Source: JACCTU01 sp963788055
Lineage (GTDB): Bacteria > Actinomycetota > Thermoleophilia > Gaiellales > Gaiellaceae
Assembly (NCBI GenBank): GCA_963788055.1
Contig: CAWBFA010000001.1
Location: 496,001 to 560,000 of the forward strand
Direction: 5' to 3'
DNA: 64,000 nucleotides
Shown here: positions 54,659 through 63,495 of the stretch, piece after piece
Position numbering within the stretch: position 1 is the first letter of the stretch
Layout: each line of letters begins with the position of its first letter
Program-made: the position numbers and the translations under genes
Notes under the pieces: generated by a model
The model's input: the letters and a program-made list of their open reading frames with translations, nothing else
What the model was told of the DNA's origin: nothing
Database searches by the model: none

Positions 54659-55420
54659 TTAGTGGAGCGCCAGGTAGGGCGCCAGGAAGGCCCGCGCTGC
54701 AGTCGTGTCGACGCGCGTGTTCACGCTCGTCGACCAGCAGGGGACGTCGCCGGTGCTGACGATCGCGACGATGAGGCTTCCCAACAGCGTCGGTCCACCG
54801 GAGTCGCCGTAGCATGAGCCGCCCTCATCGGCGTTCTCCTTCTGATGGACGTGGATCTGCTCCTTGGTCAGCGAGCTGTACGACGAGAACGAAAACCACC
54901 GGTCGCCGTCAAAGACGAAGTCCTCGTCCTTGCCCTGCCCCTTCTCGTGCGTCCCGTAGCCGACGTTCGTGAACGTTGCACTCTTGATCGCACCGCTCGC
55001 CTTGAGCCCGTCGAGATAGCCGACCGGCGCGAGCGCCATCGGCGTTCGGTCGGTCACGGGCGTGGTCAGCAGGAGCAGCGAGACGTCGTTTGCGTACGGC
55101 GCGTGGTAGTCCGGGTTCGTCACGGACGTCGCCGGCCGGATGTCGCTCGTGTTCTCCACGTCGGTCGAGTCGAACGACACCGCGACGGGCCACCCGTTCG
55201 CCTCGGCAAACGAGGTGCAGTGGCTCGCGGTCAAGAACACGCGCGTGGTGATGAGCGTTCCCGAGCAGATCAGCTGCCAACGGCCGTTCGCGAACACCAT
55301 GAACCCGCCGACGCTGGGGTGGAGCTCCCCATCGAGCTGCCCGTTCGTGATCGCCGTGCCCGGCAGCGCCAGCACGAGCGCCGCCGCCCCCGCCACGGCG
55401 AGTGTCAGAAGTCGCTTCAC
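54659..55420 (-). CDS. Exported trypsin-like serine protease (S1)
   Basis: 253 intact residues from GTG 55420 with a signal peptide (LLTLAVAGAAALVLALPGTA). Catalytic triad: His in TRVFLTASHCTSFAEANGWP, Asp in YANDVSLLLLTTPVTDRTPM, Ser in CYGDSGGPTLLGSLIVAIVS. Mature N-terminus probably begins near ITNG, the usual activation site form. Ribosome site AAAGGGGAGAG precedes the GTG. Probably an extracellular protease. Confidence 0.87.
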   Translation of the reverse strand: MKRLLTLAVAGAAALVLALPGTAITNGQLDGELHPSVGGFMVFANGRWQLICSGTLITTRVFLTASHCTSFAEANGWPVAVSFDSTDVENTSDIRPATSVTNPDYHAPYANDVSLLLLTTPVTDRTPMALAPVGYLDGLKASGAIKSATFTNVGYGTHEKGQGKDEDFVFDGDRWFSFSSYSSLTKEQIHVHQKENADEGGSCYGDSGGPTLLGSLIVAIVSTGDVPCWSTSVNTRVDTTAARAFLAPYLALH

Positions 55421-55468
55421 ACTCTCCCCTTTCTCTTGGACAGGCGAGGCGAGTCTAAAGTCCGCGTC

Positions 55469-57012
55469 GTGATCCTGCAGAACGGTGTCGTTCGCACACT
55501 CGATGCGTCGCTGCCCGTCGCGAGGGCGCTCGCGATCGCGGGCGGCCGGATCGCCGGCGGAATCGGCACGCACGAGACCGCGCTCGCCTCGCCCGAGGTC
55601 GTCGACCTGGGCGGCCGCTGCGTGCTGCCCGGCTTCACGGACTCGCACGTGCACTTCGCGACCTGGGCAGTTGCGCAGAGCGAACTGCGGCTCGAGGACA
55701 CGAGGACGCTCGACGAGGCGGTCGCCCGCGTGCGCGACGCGCTCCGCGGAGGTGCCGCGCGGCGCGTGGCTCCGCGGCCGCGGCTGGCGAAGCGGGGACT
55801 GGTCGCCGAGCGTCGAGCCGACGAAGCACGAGCTCGACGCGTTGACGACCGACATCCCGATCGCGCTGATGGCGCGCGACTCGCACTCGGTCTGGCTCAA
55901 CTCCGCCGCGCTCGCTCGTGCGAACGGGGACCTCGAAGTGCATGGCGGCGTCGTCGAGCGCGACGAGCGCGGAGAGCCGACGGGTGTGCTGCGCGAGGAG
56001 TCGTGCTGGACGTTCCGCGACCGCCACGTCGAGATCTCCGACGACGAGTACGTCGAGGCGATGCGAGCAGGGATGAAGCTCGCGAACAGCCGCGGCGTCG
56101 TCGCCGTGCACGACAAGGACGGCTGGCTCGGAGCGTTGCGGTTCTGGCAGACGCTCCGAGAGCGCGAGGCGCTGACGCTCCGCGTCTGGCAGTCGCTGCC
56201 GCACGAGAAGGTCGGCGAGCTCGAGTCCGTGGACGTGCGGTCGGGCCTCGGCGACGACTTCCTGCGCGTCGGTTACCTGAAGGCGTTCATGGACGGAACG
56301 CTCGGCTCACAGACCGCTCGCCTGCTCGACGGCTCCGGCGTTCAGATCACCTCGCGCGAAGAGCTCGAGGAAGTCGTGCGCCGCGGCGCACGCGCCGGCT
56401 TCCCCGTTGCGGTTCATGCGATCGGCGACCTCGCGAACCGAGAGGCGCTCGACGCGTTCGAGGCGACGCAGGAGGTCTGGCGGCCGCTCGGTCTCCGGCA
56501 CCGGATCGAGCACGCGCAGCTGCTCGCGGACGAGGACGTGCCGCGCTTCGCGCAGCTCGGCGTGGCCGCGTCGGTGCAGTTCACGCATGCCGTCTCCGAC
56601 CGTGACCTCGCCGACCGCTTCTGGGGACGCGAGTCGCACCGCGCGTACCGTTGGCGCGCGCTGTGGGACGCCGGCACGCTCGTCGCCAACGGCTCGGACG
56701 CGCCGATCGAGGAGCTCGACCCGTGGGCGGGGGTCGCGGCCGGCGTGCGCAAGACGTGGGACGACCGGGAGCCATGGCATCCGGACGAGGCCGTCACGCT
56801 CGACGAGGCGCTGCTCGCGACCTGCGTCAACCCCGCCTTTCATCTCACGCGACGAGCATCGTCGCGGGCGGCTCCTCCCCGGGCTCGCGGCGGACCTCGT
56901 CGTGCTCGACCGGGATCCGTACTCGGTCGAGCCCGATGCGCTCGCCGACGTCGAGGTCGTGTCGACGATGATCGCCGGACGCTGGCTGCACAACCCCCCG
57001 CCCTGGGGTTAG
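55469..57012 (+). CDS. YtcJ-like metal-dependent amidohydrolase, two frameshifts
   Basis: About 514 residues from GTG 55469. The metal-binding motif is in LPGFTDSHVHFATWAVAQSE. After a break near 55752 it reads IALMARDSHSVWLNSAALAR, FLRVGYLKAFMDGTLGSQTA with the bridging Lys region, FPVAVHAIGDLANREALDAF, RHRIEHAQLLADEDVPRFAQ and ANGSDAPIEELDPWAGV with the metal Asp. A break near 56850 leads to GRLLPGLAADLVVLDRDPYS. This is the amidohydrolase_3 family; substrate unknown. Confidence 0.88.
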
Positions 57013-57053
57013 CTAGCAATACCCGTCCAAACGGGTTATGGTCGGCGCCCCCG

Positions 57054-57356
57054 ATGGCCACCCCCCAGCAAATCGGCGACTGGACCGTCTCGTACACGAG
57101 CGCCGTAATGCAGGACGACCTGGCGCCGTTCCAGGCGGCGGCCGCCGGTGCCTTCAAGACGCACCTGGGCACGATCGTCGCCGCGCTCCCGATGCCGCTT
57201 CGAGCCGTCGACGTCAAGCACGTCTGGCGCAGCGGCACCGAGTGGCACGTCGAGGCGGAGGTGGCCGGCGACGACGGAGTGTGCACGCTGCTCCTGCGGT
57301 ACCTCGACGGCGAGACGCCGCAGATCCTCGGCGGCGCCGTCCACACCCCAGCCTAA
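57054..57356 (+). CDS. Small protein of unknown function
   Basis: 100 intact residues from ATG 57054: MATPQQIGDWTVSYTSAVMQ, DDLAPFQAAAAGAFKTHLGT and EWHVEAEVAGDDGVCTLLLR. Alpha plus beta, no signal peptide. A short ACCCGT/ACGGGT hairpin at 57021-57036 lies upstream of the start. Probably its own transcript. Confidence 0.55.
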   Translation: MATPQQIGDWTVSYTSAVMQDDLAPFQAAAAGAFKTHLGTIVAALPMPLRAVDVKHVWRSGTEWHVEAEVAGDDGVCTLLLRYLDGETPQILGGAVHTPA

Positions 57357-57374
57357 GAACCCTTTCACAATGAG

Positions 57375-57412
57375 GCGCTGTGCCGCCGGGCCGCGCTGGG
57401 GGCGCGATGCGG
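57375..57412. repeat. Dispersed 38/39-bp GC-rich repeat, copy 2
   Basis: Second copy of the 48001-48039 element in the same orientation, again in a gap between converging genes, ending three bases before the response-regulator stop. Confidence 0.85.
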
Positions 57413-57415
57413 TGA

Positions 57416-58111
57416 CTACTTCGGTACCGCTTCGAGCTTGTAGCCGACGCCGTAGCGCGTCTGGACGAACGTGTGCTTCGACGCGCGACGGTCGATCTTC
57501 TCGCGGAGGCGGCCCACGAAGACGTCCACTGTGCGGTCCCGGTGGGTCTCGCGCCGTCCCCAGATCTTCTGCAGGAGCTCGTCGCGCGTGGCGACGCGGC
57601 CGGGCTCGAGCGCCAGCGTGTAGAGCAGCTTGAACTCCGTGGGCGTCAGCTCCGCGCTCCGCCCGTCGATGTAGGCCTGGACCTCGCGCGGGTCGATCCG
57701 GAGCTCCTCGAGCTCGATCGCGTCACCTCGCGACTCCTGGGCAGGCCGTGCGCCCCGTCGCGCCGCCGCCTGCACGCGGGCGACGAGCTCCTTCATCGAG
57801 AACGGCTTCACAAGGTAGTCGTCGGCTCCGATCTCGAGCGCGTGCACGCGATCATGCTCGGTCCCGCGCGCGCTCACGACGATGATCGGCGTCCCGATGC
57901 CCTCGCTGCGGGCCGTCTCGATGAACGCCCAGCCGTCCAGGCCGGGCAGCATCAGATCGAGCACGCAGACGTCCGGCTGCTCGAAGCGGAGCCGCGCGAG
58001 CGCCTGTTTTCCGTCTCCGACGCGGACCGGCGAGAAGCCGGCACGCTCGAGGTGACGGGCGATTCCCTGCGCGATCACGTCGTCGTCCTCGACGATCAGC
58101 ACTTTGGCCAT
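57416..58111 (-). CDS. OmpR/PhoB-type response regulator
   Basis: 231 intact residues from ATG 58111 (a GTG/ATG start further up would add MVRPA). Receiver: KVLIVEDDDVIAQGIARHLE, phosphoacceptor Asp in VCVLDLMLPGLDGWAFIETA, Lys in GADDYLVKPFSMKELVARVQ. C-terminal winged helix: AELTPTEFKLLYTLALEPGR, DELLQKIWGRRETHRDRTVD and TRYGVGYKLEAVPK. Divergent from pstS across Pho-box-like repeats, so a phosphate-starvation regulator is likely. No histidine kinase is adjacent. Confidence 0.9.
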   Translation of the reverse strand: MAKVLIVEDDDVIAQGIARHLERAGFSPVRVGDGKQALARLRFEQPDVCVLDLMLPGLDGWAFIETARSEGIGTPIIVVSARGTEHDRVHALEIGADDYLVKPFSMKELVARVQAAARRGARPAQESRGDAIELEELRIDPREVQAYIDGRSAELTPTEFKLLYTLALEPGRVATRDELLQKIWGRRETHRDRTVDVFVGRLREKIDRRASKHTFVQTRYGVGYKLEAVPK

Positions 58112-58260
58112 TGCGGGCCGAACCATAGAGCGGTGCGGGGCGCCGCGGCCGGAGCGGCGGCGCCCGACAACGCTGGCCTCGCGGACAGTCTGCGACCCCT
58201 GCGGCCCGCATGGGCCGCGGAACGGTGAACAACGCGTCAGCGTTCGGTTGCCTCGCGCCT

Positions 58261-58293
58261 GGTCACCACTGCGTCACCTGTCGTTCACCAACG
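58261..58293 (+). promoter_or_regulatory. Pho-box-like triple direct repeat
   Basis: Three contiguous 11-bp units, GGTCACCACTG, CGTCACCTGTC and GTTCACCAACG, sharing (G/T)TCACC. Eleven-base spacing of GTTCACC-like units is the known actinobacterial PhoP/PHO-box architecture. It lies 67 bases upstream of pstS. Confidence 0.7.
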
Positions 58294-58359
58294 CGTAGCC
58301 CATACCGCACGGCGTCGCCGCGACCATGAGGCCATCAGCCAGAACTCGAAAGGGGAGCA

Positions 58360-59310
58360 ATGATTCGCAAGCGTCTGGCCCGGCTCGGGATCTTCGCGCT
58401 CGTTCTCACGGTCGTCGCGGGCGTCTCCGTGGTGGCCGGAACGGCGAAGGCACCGCAGCTCAAGGGCAACATCACAGCGGACGGATCGAGCACCCTCGGG
58501 CCGTGGACGACTGCGGCTGCCGAGATGTACCGCAAAGTTCAGCCGAAGGTCCGCATCACGGTCGGGATCTCCGGCACAGGCGGAGGCTTCGAGAAGTTCT
58601 GCCGCGGCGAGATCGATCTCGCGAACGCCTCGAGGGCGATCAAGACGGCGGAATATGCGAAGTGCCGCGAAAACGGCGTCAAGTGGGTCGCGTTCACCGT
58701 GGCCAACGACGGGATCACCCTGGTGACGAGCAAGCAGAACACGTGGGCGACCTGCCTCACGACCGCCGAGCTGAAGAAGATCTGGAACACCGGGTCGAAG
58801 GTCGACAACTGGAAGGACATCCGCTCAGGCTTCCCGGACGTCCCGCTCAAGCTGTTCGGGCCTGGCACGGACTCCGGAACGTTCGACTTCTTCACGGAGT
58901 TCATCAACGGCAAGGCGAAGGCCAGCCGCTCGGACTACACCGCGAGCGAGGACGACAACATCCTCGTCCAGGGCGTGTCCGGAACCCGCGGAGGGCTCGG
59001 CTACTTCGGACTCTCGTACTACGAGGAGAACAAGAGCCGCCTGAACGACGTCGCTGTCGACGCGGGGGCCGGCTGCGTGAAGCCCACGAAGGCGACGATC
59101 CAGAATCGGCGGTACAAGCCGCTCTCGCGTGGCCTCTACGTGTACGCGAAGCGGGACGCGTTCAAGCGGGCCGAGGTCCGGTCGTTCATCGGCTACGCCC
59201 TGAACAACCAGATCAAGATCGCCGCCAAGGCCGACTTCGTGCCCCTCACGACCGCGCAGGCGAAGCGCTCGCGCTACCACTACAACGTCGTTCTCCGGCA
59301 GGTCGGTTAA
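58360..59310 (+). CDS. pstS: Phosphate ABC transporter substrate-binding protein PstS
   Basis: 316 intact residues with an N-terminal export signal (LGIFALVLTVVAGVSVVAGT) but no lipobox Cys, unlike most Gram-positive PstS. Phosphate-site motifs: GNITADGSSTLGPWTTAAAE, GISGTGGGFEKFCRGEIDLA, NASRAIKTAEYAKCRENGVK and FGPGTDSGTFDFFTEFINGK. Ribosome site AAAGGGGAGC is 4 bases upstream. It ends at its own terminator, and no pstCAB genes follow, so it is an orphan binding protein here. Confidence 0.92.
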   Translation: MIRKRLARLGIFALVLTVVAGVSVVAGTAKAPQLKGNITADGSSTLGPWTTAAAEMYRKVQPKVRITVGISGTGGGFEKFCRGEIDLANASRAIKTAEYAKCRENGVKWVAFTVANDGITLVTSKQNTWATCLTTAELKKIWNTGSKVDNWKDIRSGFPDVPLKLFGPGTDSGTFDFFTEFINGKAKASRSDYTASEDDNILVQGVSGTRGGLGYFGLSYYEENKSRLNDVAVDAGAGCVKPTKATIQNRRYKPLSRGLYVYAKRDAFKRAEVRSFIGYALNNQIKIAAKADFVPLTTAQAKRSRYHYNVVLRQVG

Positions 59311-59318
59311 GCCGCGGC

Positions 59319-59346
59319 GCGCGGGGGAGCGAACGCTCCCCCGCGC
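59319..59346 (+). terminator. Terminator hairpin after pstS
   Basis: Perfect 12-bp stem (59319-59330 and 59335-59346) with a GAAC loop, 8 bases after the pstS stop, separating pstS from the CHAD gene. Confidence 0.75.
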
Positions 59347-59370
59347 CCGCTCCTCCTCTACGATCGGAGG

Positions 59371-60147
59371 ATGCCCGACCTCCGAGAGGCGTTCCAGGCG
59401 CAGGTTGCGGCGATCCGCGAGCAGGCGCCCGCCGTCCAGCTCGATGCGGACCCCGACGAGCTGCACAAGCTGCGCGTTGCGATCCGCCGAATGCGGGCGT
59501 TGCTGCGCGCCGCTCGCCCCTTCCTGGACGACGAGCGTGCCGAGTCGCTCCGGGACGAGCTCCGTGAGCTCGGGCGCGCGATCGGCCCGGCCCGCGACGC
59601 CGACGTGTTCCTGGACTACCTGAAGGAGGCCACCGCCGAGCTCGATGAGGACCCCGACGCGGTCGCGCAGCTGTTGGCGCGCGCCGAGGACGTCCGTCGC
59701 GAGGCGTACGGCTCGGCCCGGGCGGCGCTCGACTCGCCTGCCTTCGCGCGGCTGCTTCAAGAGCTCGACGCGTTCTGCTCGAGCGTTGTGCTGCGCGACG
59801 GGTCGATGAACGGGCTCGTCGACACCGAGGCCCGCAAGCTCCGGCGGGCGATGGCCGACGTGGAGGCCGACGAAGCGCTCCACAACGCGCGCATCCAGGC
59901 GAAGCGGGTTCGCTACGCGGCGGAGGCCGCCGGCGAGAAGGACGTGGTCACGCGCGCGACGCGACTCCAGGACGTCGTCGGCGAGCACCAAGATGCCGTC
60001 GTCGCGGAGGAGCGGCTCCGCGCGATGTCCGAACCGGCCACCGCGCTGCTGATCGGGCGGCTGGTCGAGCGTCAGCGGGCCCGCCGGGCCGCGGCGCGCG
60101 CGAAGGTTCCGAAGGCCTGGCGGAAGCTCGCCAAGGCGATCGAGTGA
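59371..60147 (+). CDS. CHAD-domain (polyphosphate-binding) protein
   Basis: 258 intact residues. Two CHAD half-repeats: DPDELHKLRVAIRRMRALLR and DEALHNARIQAKRVRYAAEA, each with the conserved His and a basic face that binds polyphosphate. ELGRAIGPARDADVFLDYLK and LQDVVGEHQDAVVAEERLRA are the matching acidic helices. CHAD proteins localise to polyP granules or act with polyP enzymes, in line with the adjacent ppx-ppk. Its stop overlaps the Nudix start. Confidence 0.9.
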   Translation: MPDLREAFQAQVAAIREQAPAVQLDADPDELHKLRVAIRRMRALLRAARPFLDDERAESLRDELRELGRAIGPARDADVFLDYLKEATAELDEDPDAVAQLLARAEDVRREAYGSARAALDSPAFARLLQELDAFCSSVVLRDGSMNGLVDTEARKLRRAMADVEADEALHNARIQAKRVRYAAEAAGEKDVVTRATRLQDVVGEHQDAVVAEERLRAMSEPATALLIGRLVERQRARRAAARAKVPKAWRKLAKAIE

Positions 60148-60515
60148 TCCGCGCCGCCGGGGGCATCATCGTCCGCGACGGGAACATCCTGATCGTCCAC
60201 CGGCCGAACTACGGCGACTGGTCGCTGCCGAAGGGGAAGTGCAAGGCGCGCGAGAGCGACGAAGACTGCGCTCTTCGGGAGATCGAGGAGGAGACCGGGC
60301 TTCGCTGCGAGATCGAGCGTCCTCTCGGCGAGACCCGGTATCAGTCGCTCGCCGGGCCTAAGGTCGTCCAGTGGTTCCTGATGCGACCGCTGGGCGGGGA
60401 GTTCGCTCCGGACGACGAGATCGACGAGCTGGCGTGGGTGCCGATCTCAGAGGTTCCCGACCGCGTGACGTTCGACGTCGGGGTCGAACAGCTCGAGCTG
60501 CTGTCGGAACGCTAG
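60144..60515 (+). CDS. Nudix hydrolase (MutT/Ap4A or polyphosphate type)
   Basis: 123 intact residues from GTG 60144, overlapping the CHAD stop by four bases. IIVRDGNILIVHRPNYGDWS, LPKGKCKARESDEDCALREI, then EEETGL complete the Nudix box; VVQWFLMRPLGGEFAPDDEI follows. This resembles mycobacterial MutT1's Nudix half and diadenosine/diphosphoinositol-type hydrolases. Neighbours suggest action on a nucleoside polyphosphate or polyP. Its 3' end overlaps the ppx 3' end by four bases, tail to tail. Confidence 0.9.
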   Translation: MIRAAGGIIVRDGNILIVHRPNYGDWSLPKGKCKARESDEDCALREIEEETGLRCEIERPLGETRYQSLAGPKVVQWFLMRPLGGEFAPDDEIDELAWVPISEVPDRVTFDVGVEQLELLSER

Positions 60516-61417
60516 GCCGCGGCCAGCTCGGCGAACGCGATCGACGCGACGCCCTCGCGCAGGCCCGTCCTTGCCACCTCGAACGGCACCCCGAGGCGGC
60601 TCTGCACCTCGGCCAGGACGATCGCGCCGCCGAGCAGCGTCCAGGCGCGATTCGGGTCGAGGTCGTGCTTGCGGGTGATCTCCTTCGCGCGGTGCGTCGC
60701 AAGCCAGGCGATCACGGCTTCGAGCCGATCGGCTTCGAGGGTCCGTCCGATCACGCGGCGAAGCGCTCGCGCAGTGCCGCCGGTGGCGTACGCGGCCATC
60801 GGAAACGGCGGGAGGACGCCCTCGAGGCGCTCCCGAACGATCGCGCGCGCGGCCTCAACCGCCTCGACTCCCGGCGGATCGTCGGGGAGCAGCCGGCGCA
60901 CGGTCAGCGAGCCGAGATCGAGCGAGCGAACCCACTGCGGCGACCCGTGGGTGCCGACGACGAGCTCCGTCGACCCGCCCCCGCTGTCGCACACTGCGAC
61001 GCTCTCCGGCACGTTCTCCACGCAGGCGATTGCGCCGGCGAACGCGAACAGCGCCTCCTCCTCCGCGGTGAGCACCCTGACGCGTGCGGCCGCGCCCTGC
61101 TCCAGCGCCGCAACGAGCTCGTCCGCGTTCTGGGCGAGCCGGCCGGGCGCGGTGACCACCACGTCGACGTGATGGGCGCCGTGCTCGATCGCCTCCTTCG
61201 CGTAACGGCGTACGCACTCGACCGTCTCGCGGAGCTTTGCCTCCGAGATCCAGCCGTTGCGGTCGATCTCGTCGCCGAGCCGAAGGTAGGCCCGTGCCTG
61301 GTGGAGCGGCTCGAGGCACGGGTTGCGCCTCGCAACGAGCAGGCGAACGGTGTTCGAGCCGACGTCCACGACCCCTACGCGCATGGTCAGGATCGTCGCA
61401 GTGCTCTCGGACGTCAT
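60512..61417 (-). CDS. ppx: Exopolyphosphatase (Ppx/GppA family)
   Basis: 301 residues from ATG 61417, which overlaps the ppk stop by four bases (an internal ATG at 61384 gives the core start RVGVVDVGSNTVRLLVARRN). ASKHA signatures: VDVGSNTVRLL and VAVCDSGGGSTELVVGTHGS, then YATGGTARALRRVIGRTLEA. Releases phosphate from polyP ends or hydrolyses pppGpp. It is of the short, single ASKHA-module type common in actinobacteria. Confidence 0.92.
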   Translation of the reverse strand: MTSESTATILTMRVGVVDVGSNTVRLLVARRNPCLEPLHQARAYLRLGDEIDRNGWISEAKLRETVECVRRYAKEAIEHGAHHVDVVVTAPGRLAQNADELVAALEQGAAARVRVLTAEEEALFAFAGAIACVENVPESVAVCDSGGGSTELVVGTHGSPQWVRSLDLGSLTVRRLLPDDPPGVEAVEAARAIVRERLEGVLPPFPMAAYATGGTARALRRVIGRTLEADRLEAVIAWLATHRAKEITRKHDLDPNRAWTLLGGAIVLAEVQSRLGVPFEVARTGLREGVASIAFAELAAA

Positions 61418-63495
61418 CGCCGCTTCGCCACGGCGCGGCGGGGCGGCCGTGAGGCGTGCTTGATCAGGACGTCGTGGGCGTGGCGGGCCCGGTGACCCTT
61501 CGCCGGACGGAGGCGTCGCCAGACGCCCTCGGCGTCGAGCTCCCAGGCTCCGGAGTTGTCGGCGAGCAGGGTGTCGAACACCGACGAGAGACGCGAACGC
61601 AGCCGCTCGTTCTCGATCGGCACGACCAGCTCCAGCCGATTGTCGAGGTTCCGCGGCATCAGGTCGGCGCTGCCGATCAGCCAGGACGACTCGCCGTCGC
61701 GTTCGAAGTGGAAGACGCGGCTGTGTTCGAGGAACCGCCCGAGGACCGAGCGAACGTGGACGTTCTCTGAGAGCCCCTTCACCCCGGGCCGGAGAGCGCA
61801 GATCGACCGGACGATCGCATCGACACGGGCTCCCGCACTGGACGCCTCGTACAGCTCGTCGATGATCGAAGGATCGGTCAGCGCGTTGACCTTGATGCGG
61901 ATCCGCGCCGGCTTCCCGTCGCCGGCCGCCTTGGCGACCCGCCGGATCTCGTCGACGAGACGGTCTCGCAGGTCGTACGGCGCGACGACGATCTTGCGGA
62001 ACTTTTGTGGCTTGCCGAAGCCGGTCAGGTGGTTGAACAGGTCGGCGACGTCGGCGGCGATGTCCTCGTCGGCCGTGAAGAGCCCGAAGTCCTCGTAGGT
62101 GCGCGCGTTGTAGGCGTGGTAGTTGCCCGTGCCGACATGGACGTAGCGGCGGAGCCTGTCGCCTTCGCGCCGCACGACCAGAGTCGCCTTGAGGTGGATC
62201 TTCAGGCTCGGGTATCCGTAGACGACATGCACGCCGGCGCGCTCGAGCTTGCGCGACCACTCGATGTTCCGACGCTCGTCGAAGCGCGCCTTCAGCTCGA
62301 CGAGGCAGACGCTCTGCTTGCCGTCCTCCGCTGCCTCGATCAGCGCCGGCACCAGCGGCGACTCATCGCTCGTCCGGTAGACGGTCGTCTTGAGCCCGAT
62401 CACGTCGGGGTCCTTCGCGGCCGCGCGGACGAACGCCTCGAAGGTCGTCGCGAACGACTCGTAGGGATGGTGGACGAGCTGGTCGCTGCGACGGATCTCG
62501 GCGAAGAGGTCGCCGTTCGCCGTCCCGGCCGCGAAGCGGGGCGGTGTTGCTCCGAGCCAGGCCGGGTCGCGGAGGTCCGGTCGCTCGACGCGCAGGAGCT
62601 GTGCAAGCTCCGAGAGGTCGAGCAGGCCGCCGACCTGGTACACATGAGTGTCGTCCACGTCGAGACCCAGCTTGAGCCGCTCGACCATCCCGTCCGACAT
62701 CTGCGACGAGACCTCGAGGCGCACGACGTCGCCGAACCGGCGCCGCCGCAGCTCGAGCTCGACGGCCTCGAGCAGGTCGTCTGCCTCGTCCGAGACCTCG
62801 AAGTCGGCGTCTCTCGTGACGCGGAACACCGCACGCTCGGCAAGATCCATCTGCGGGAACAGCGTGGAGAGAAAGTGGGCGATCACGTGCTCGAGCGGAA
62901 TCAACAGCCCCCGCCGCCCGACCTTCACGAAGCGCGGAATCCCTTCCGGAACCTTGACGCGCGCGAAGCGCTCGTCGCCGGTGTCGGAGTCGCGCACGAA
63001 GACGCCCAGCGAGAGCGAGAGAGGCGAGATGTATGGGAAGGGCTGGCCGGGGCCGACGCCGAGGGGGGTCAGCACCGGGTAGATCTCCCGCTCGAAACGG
63101 GCCGTCAGCTCGGCGCGCTCCTTGTCGGTGCACTCCTCGACCCCACCCACCACGATCCCGGCCGCGGCGAGCCCGGGCCTCAGCTCGCGAGCCCAGAGAC
63201 GAGCCTGTCGCGTGACGAGCTCGGACACTCGTTCACGGATCTCGGTCAGCGCCTGCTGAGGCGACCGTCCGTCGGGGGAGTGAACCGGGACCCCCGCGGA
63301 CGTCAGCCCTTCGAGACCCGCGACGCGCACCATGAAGAACTCGTCGAGGTTCGCCGAGAAGAACGAGCAGAGCTTGACTCGCTCCAGCAGCGGCACGGAG
63401 TTGTCGGCCGCGAGGTCGAGCACGCGCGCGTTGAAGTCCAGCCACGAGAGCTCGCGGTTGATGTAGCGCGTCCCTGCGTCGTGGCCGCGCGCCAC
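61414..63495 (-). CDS. ppk1: Polyphosphate kinase 1
   Basis: 693 intact residues from GTG 63495. YINRELSWLDFNARVLDLAA and ERVKLCSFFSANLDEFFMVR are the N-terminal PPK1 block. The catalytic region has PDVIGLKTTVYRTSDESPLV, the autophosphorylated His of RYVHVGTGNYHAYNARTYED, and HSRVFHFERDGESSWLIGSA with the second conserved His, then DLMPRNLDNRLELVVPIEN. It polymerises ATP gamma-phosphate into polyP. Starts within the last base of the upstream response regulator stop, so it is translationally coupled. Confidence 0.94.
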   Translation of the reverse strand: MARGHDAGTRYINRELSWLDFNARVLDLAADNSVPLLERVKLCSFFSANLDEFFMVRVAGLEGLTSAGVPVHSPDGRSPQQALTEIRERVSELVTRQARLWARELRPGLAAAGIVVGGVEECTDKERAELTARFEREIYPVLTPLGVGPGQPFPYISPLSLSLGVFVRDSDTGDERFARVKVPEGIPRFVKVGRRGLLIPLEHVIAHFLSTLFPQMDLAERAVFRVTRDADFEVSDEADDLLEAVELELRRRRFGDVVRLEVSSQMSDGMVERLKLGLDVDDTHVYQVGGLLDLSELAQLLRVERPDLRDPAWLGATPPRFAAGTANGDLFAEIRRSDQLVHHPYESFATTFEAFVRAAAKDPDVIGLKTTVYRTSDESPLVPALIEAAEDGKQSVCLVELKARFDERRNIEWSRKLERAGVHVVYGYPSLKIHLKATLVVRREGDRLRRYVHVGTGNYHAYNARTYEDFGLFTADEDIAADVADLFNHLTGFGKPQKFRKIVVAPYDLRDRLVDEIRRVAKAAGDGKPARIRIKVNALTDPSIIDELYEASSAGARVDAIVRSICALRPGVKGLSENVHVRSVLGRFLEHSRVFHFERDGESSWLIGSADLMPRNLDNRLELVVPIENERLRSRLSSVFDTLLADNSGAWELDAEGVWRRLRPAKGHRARHAHDVLIKHASRPPRRAVAKRR

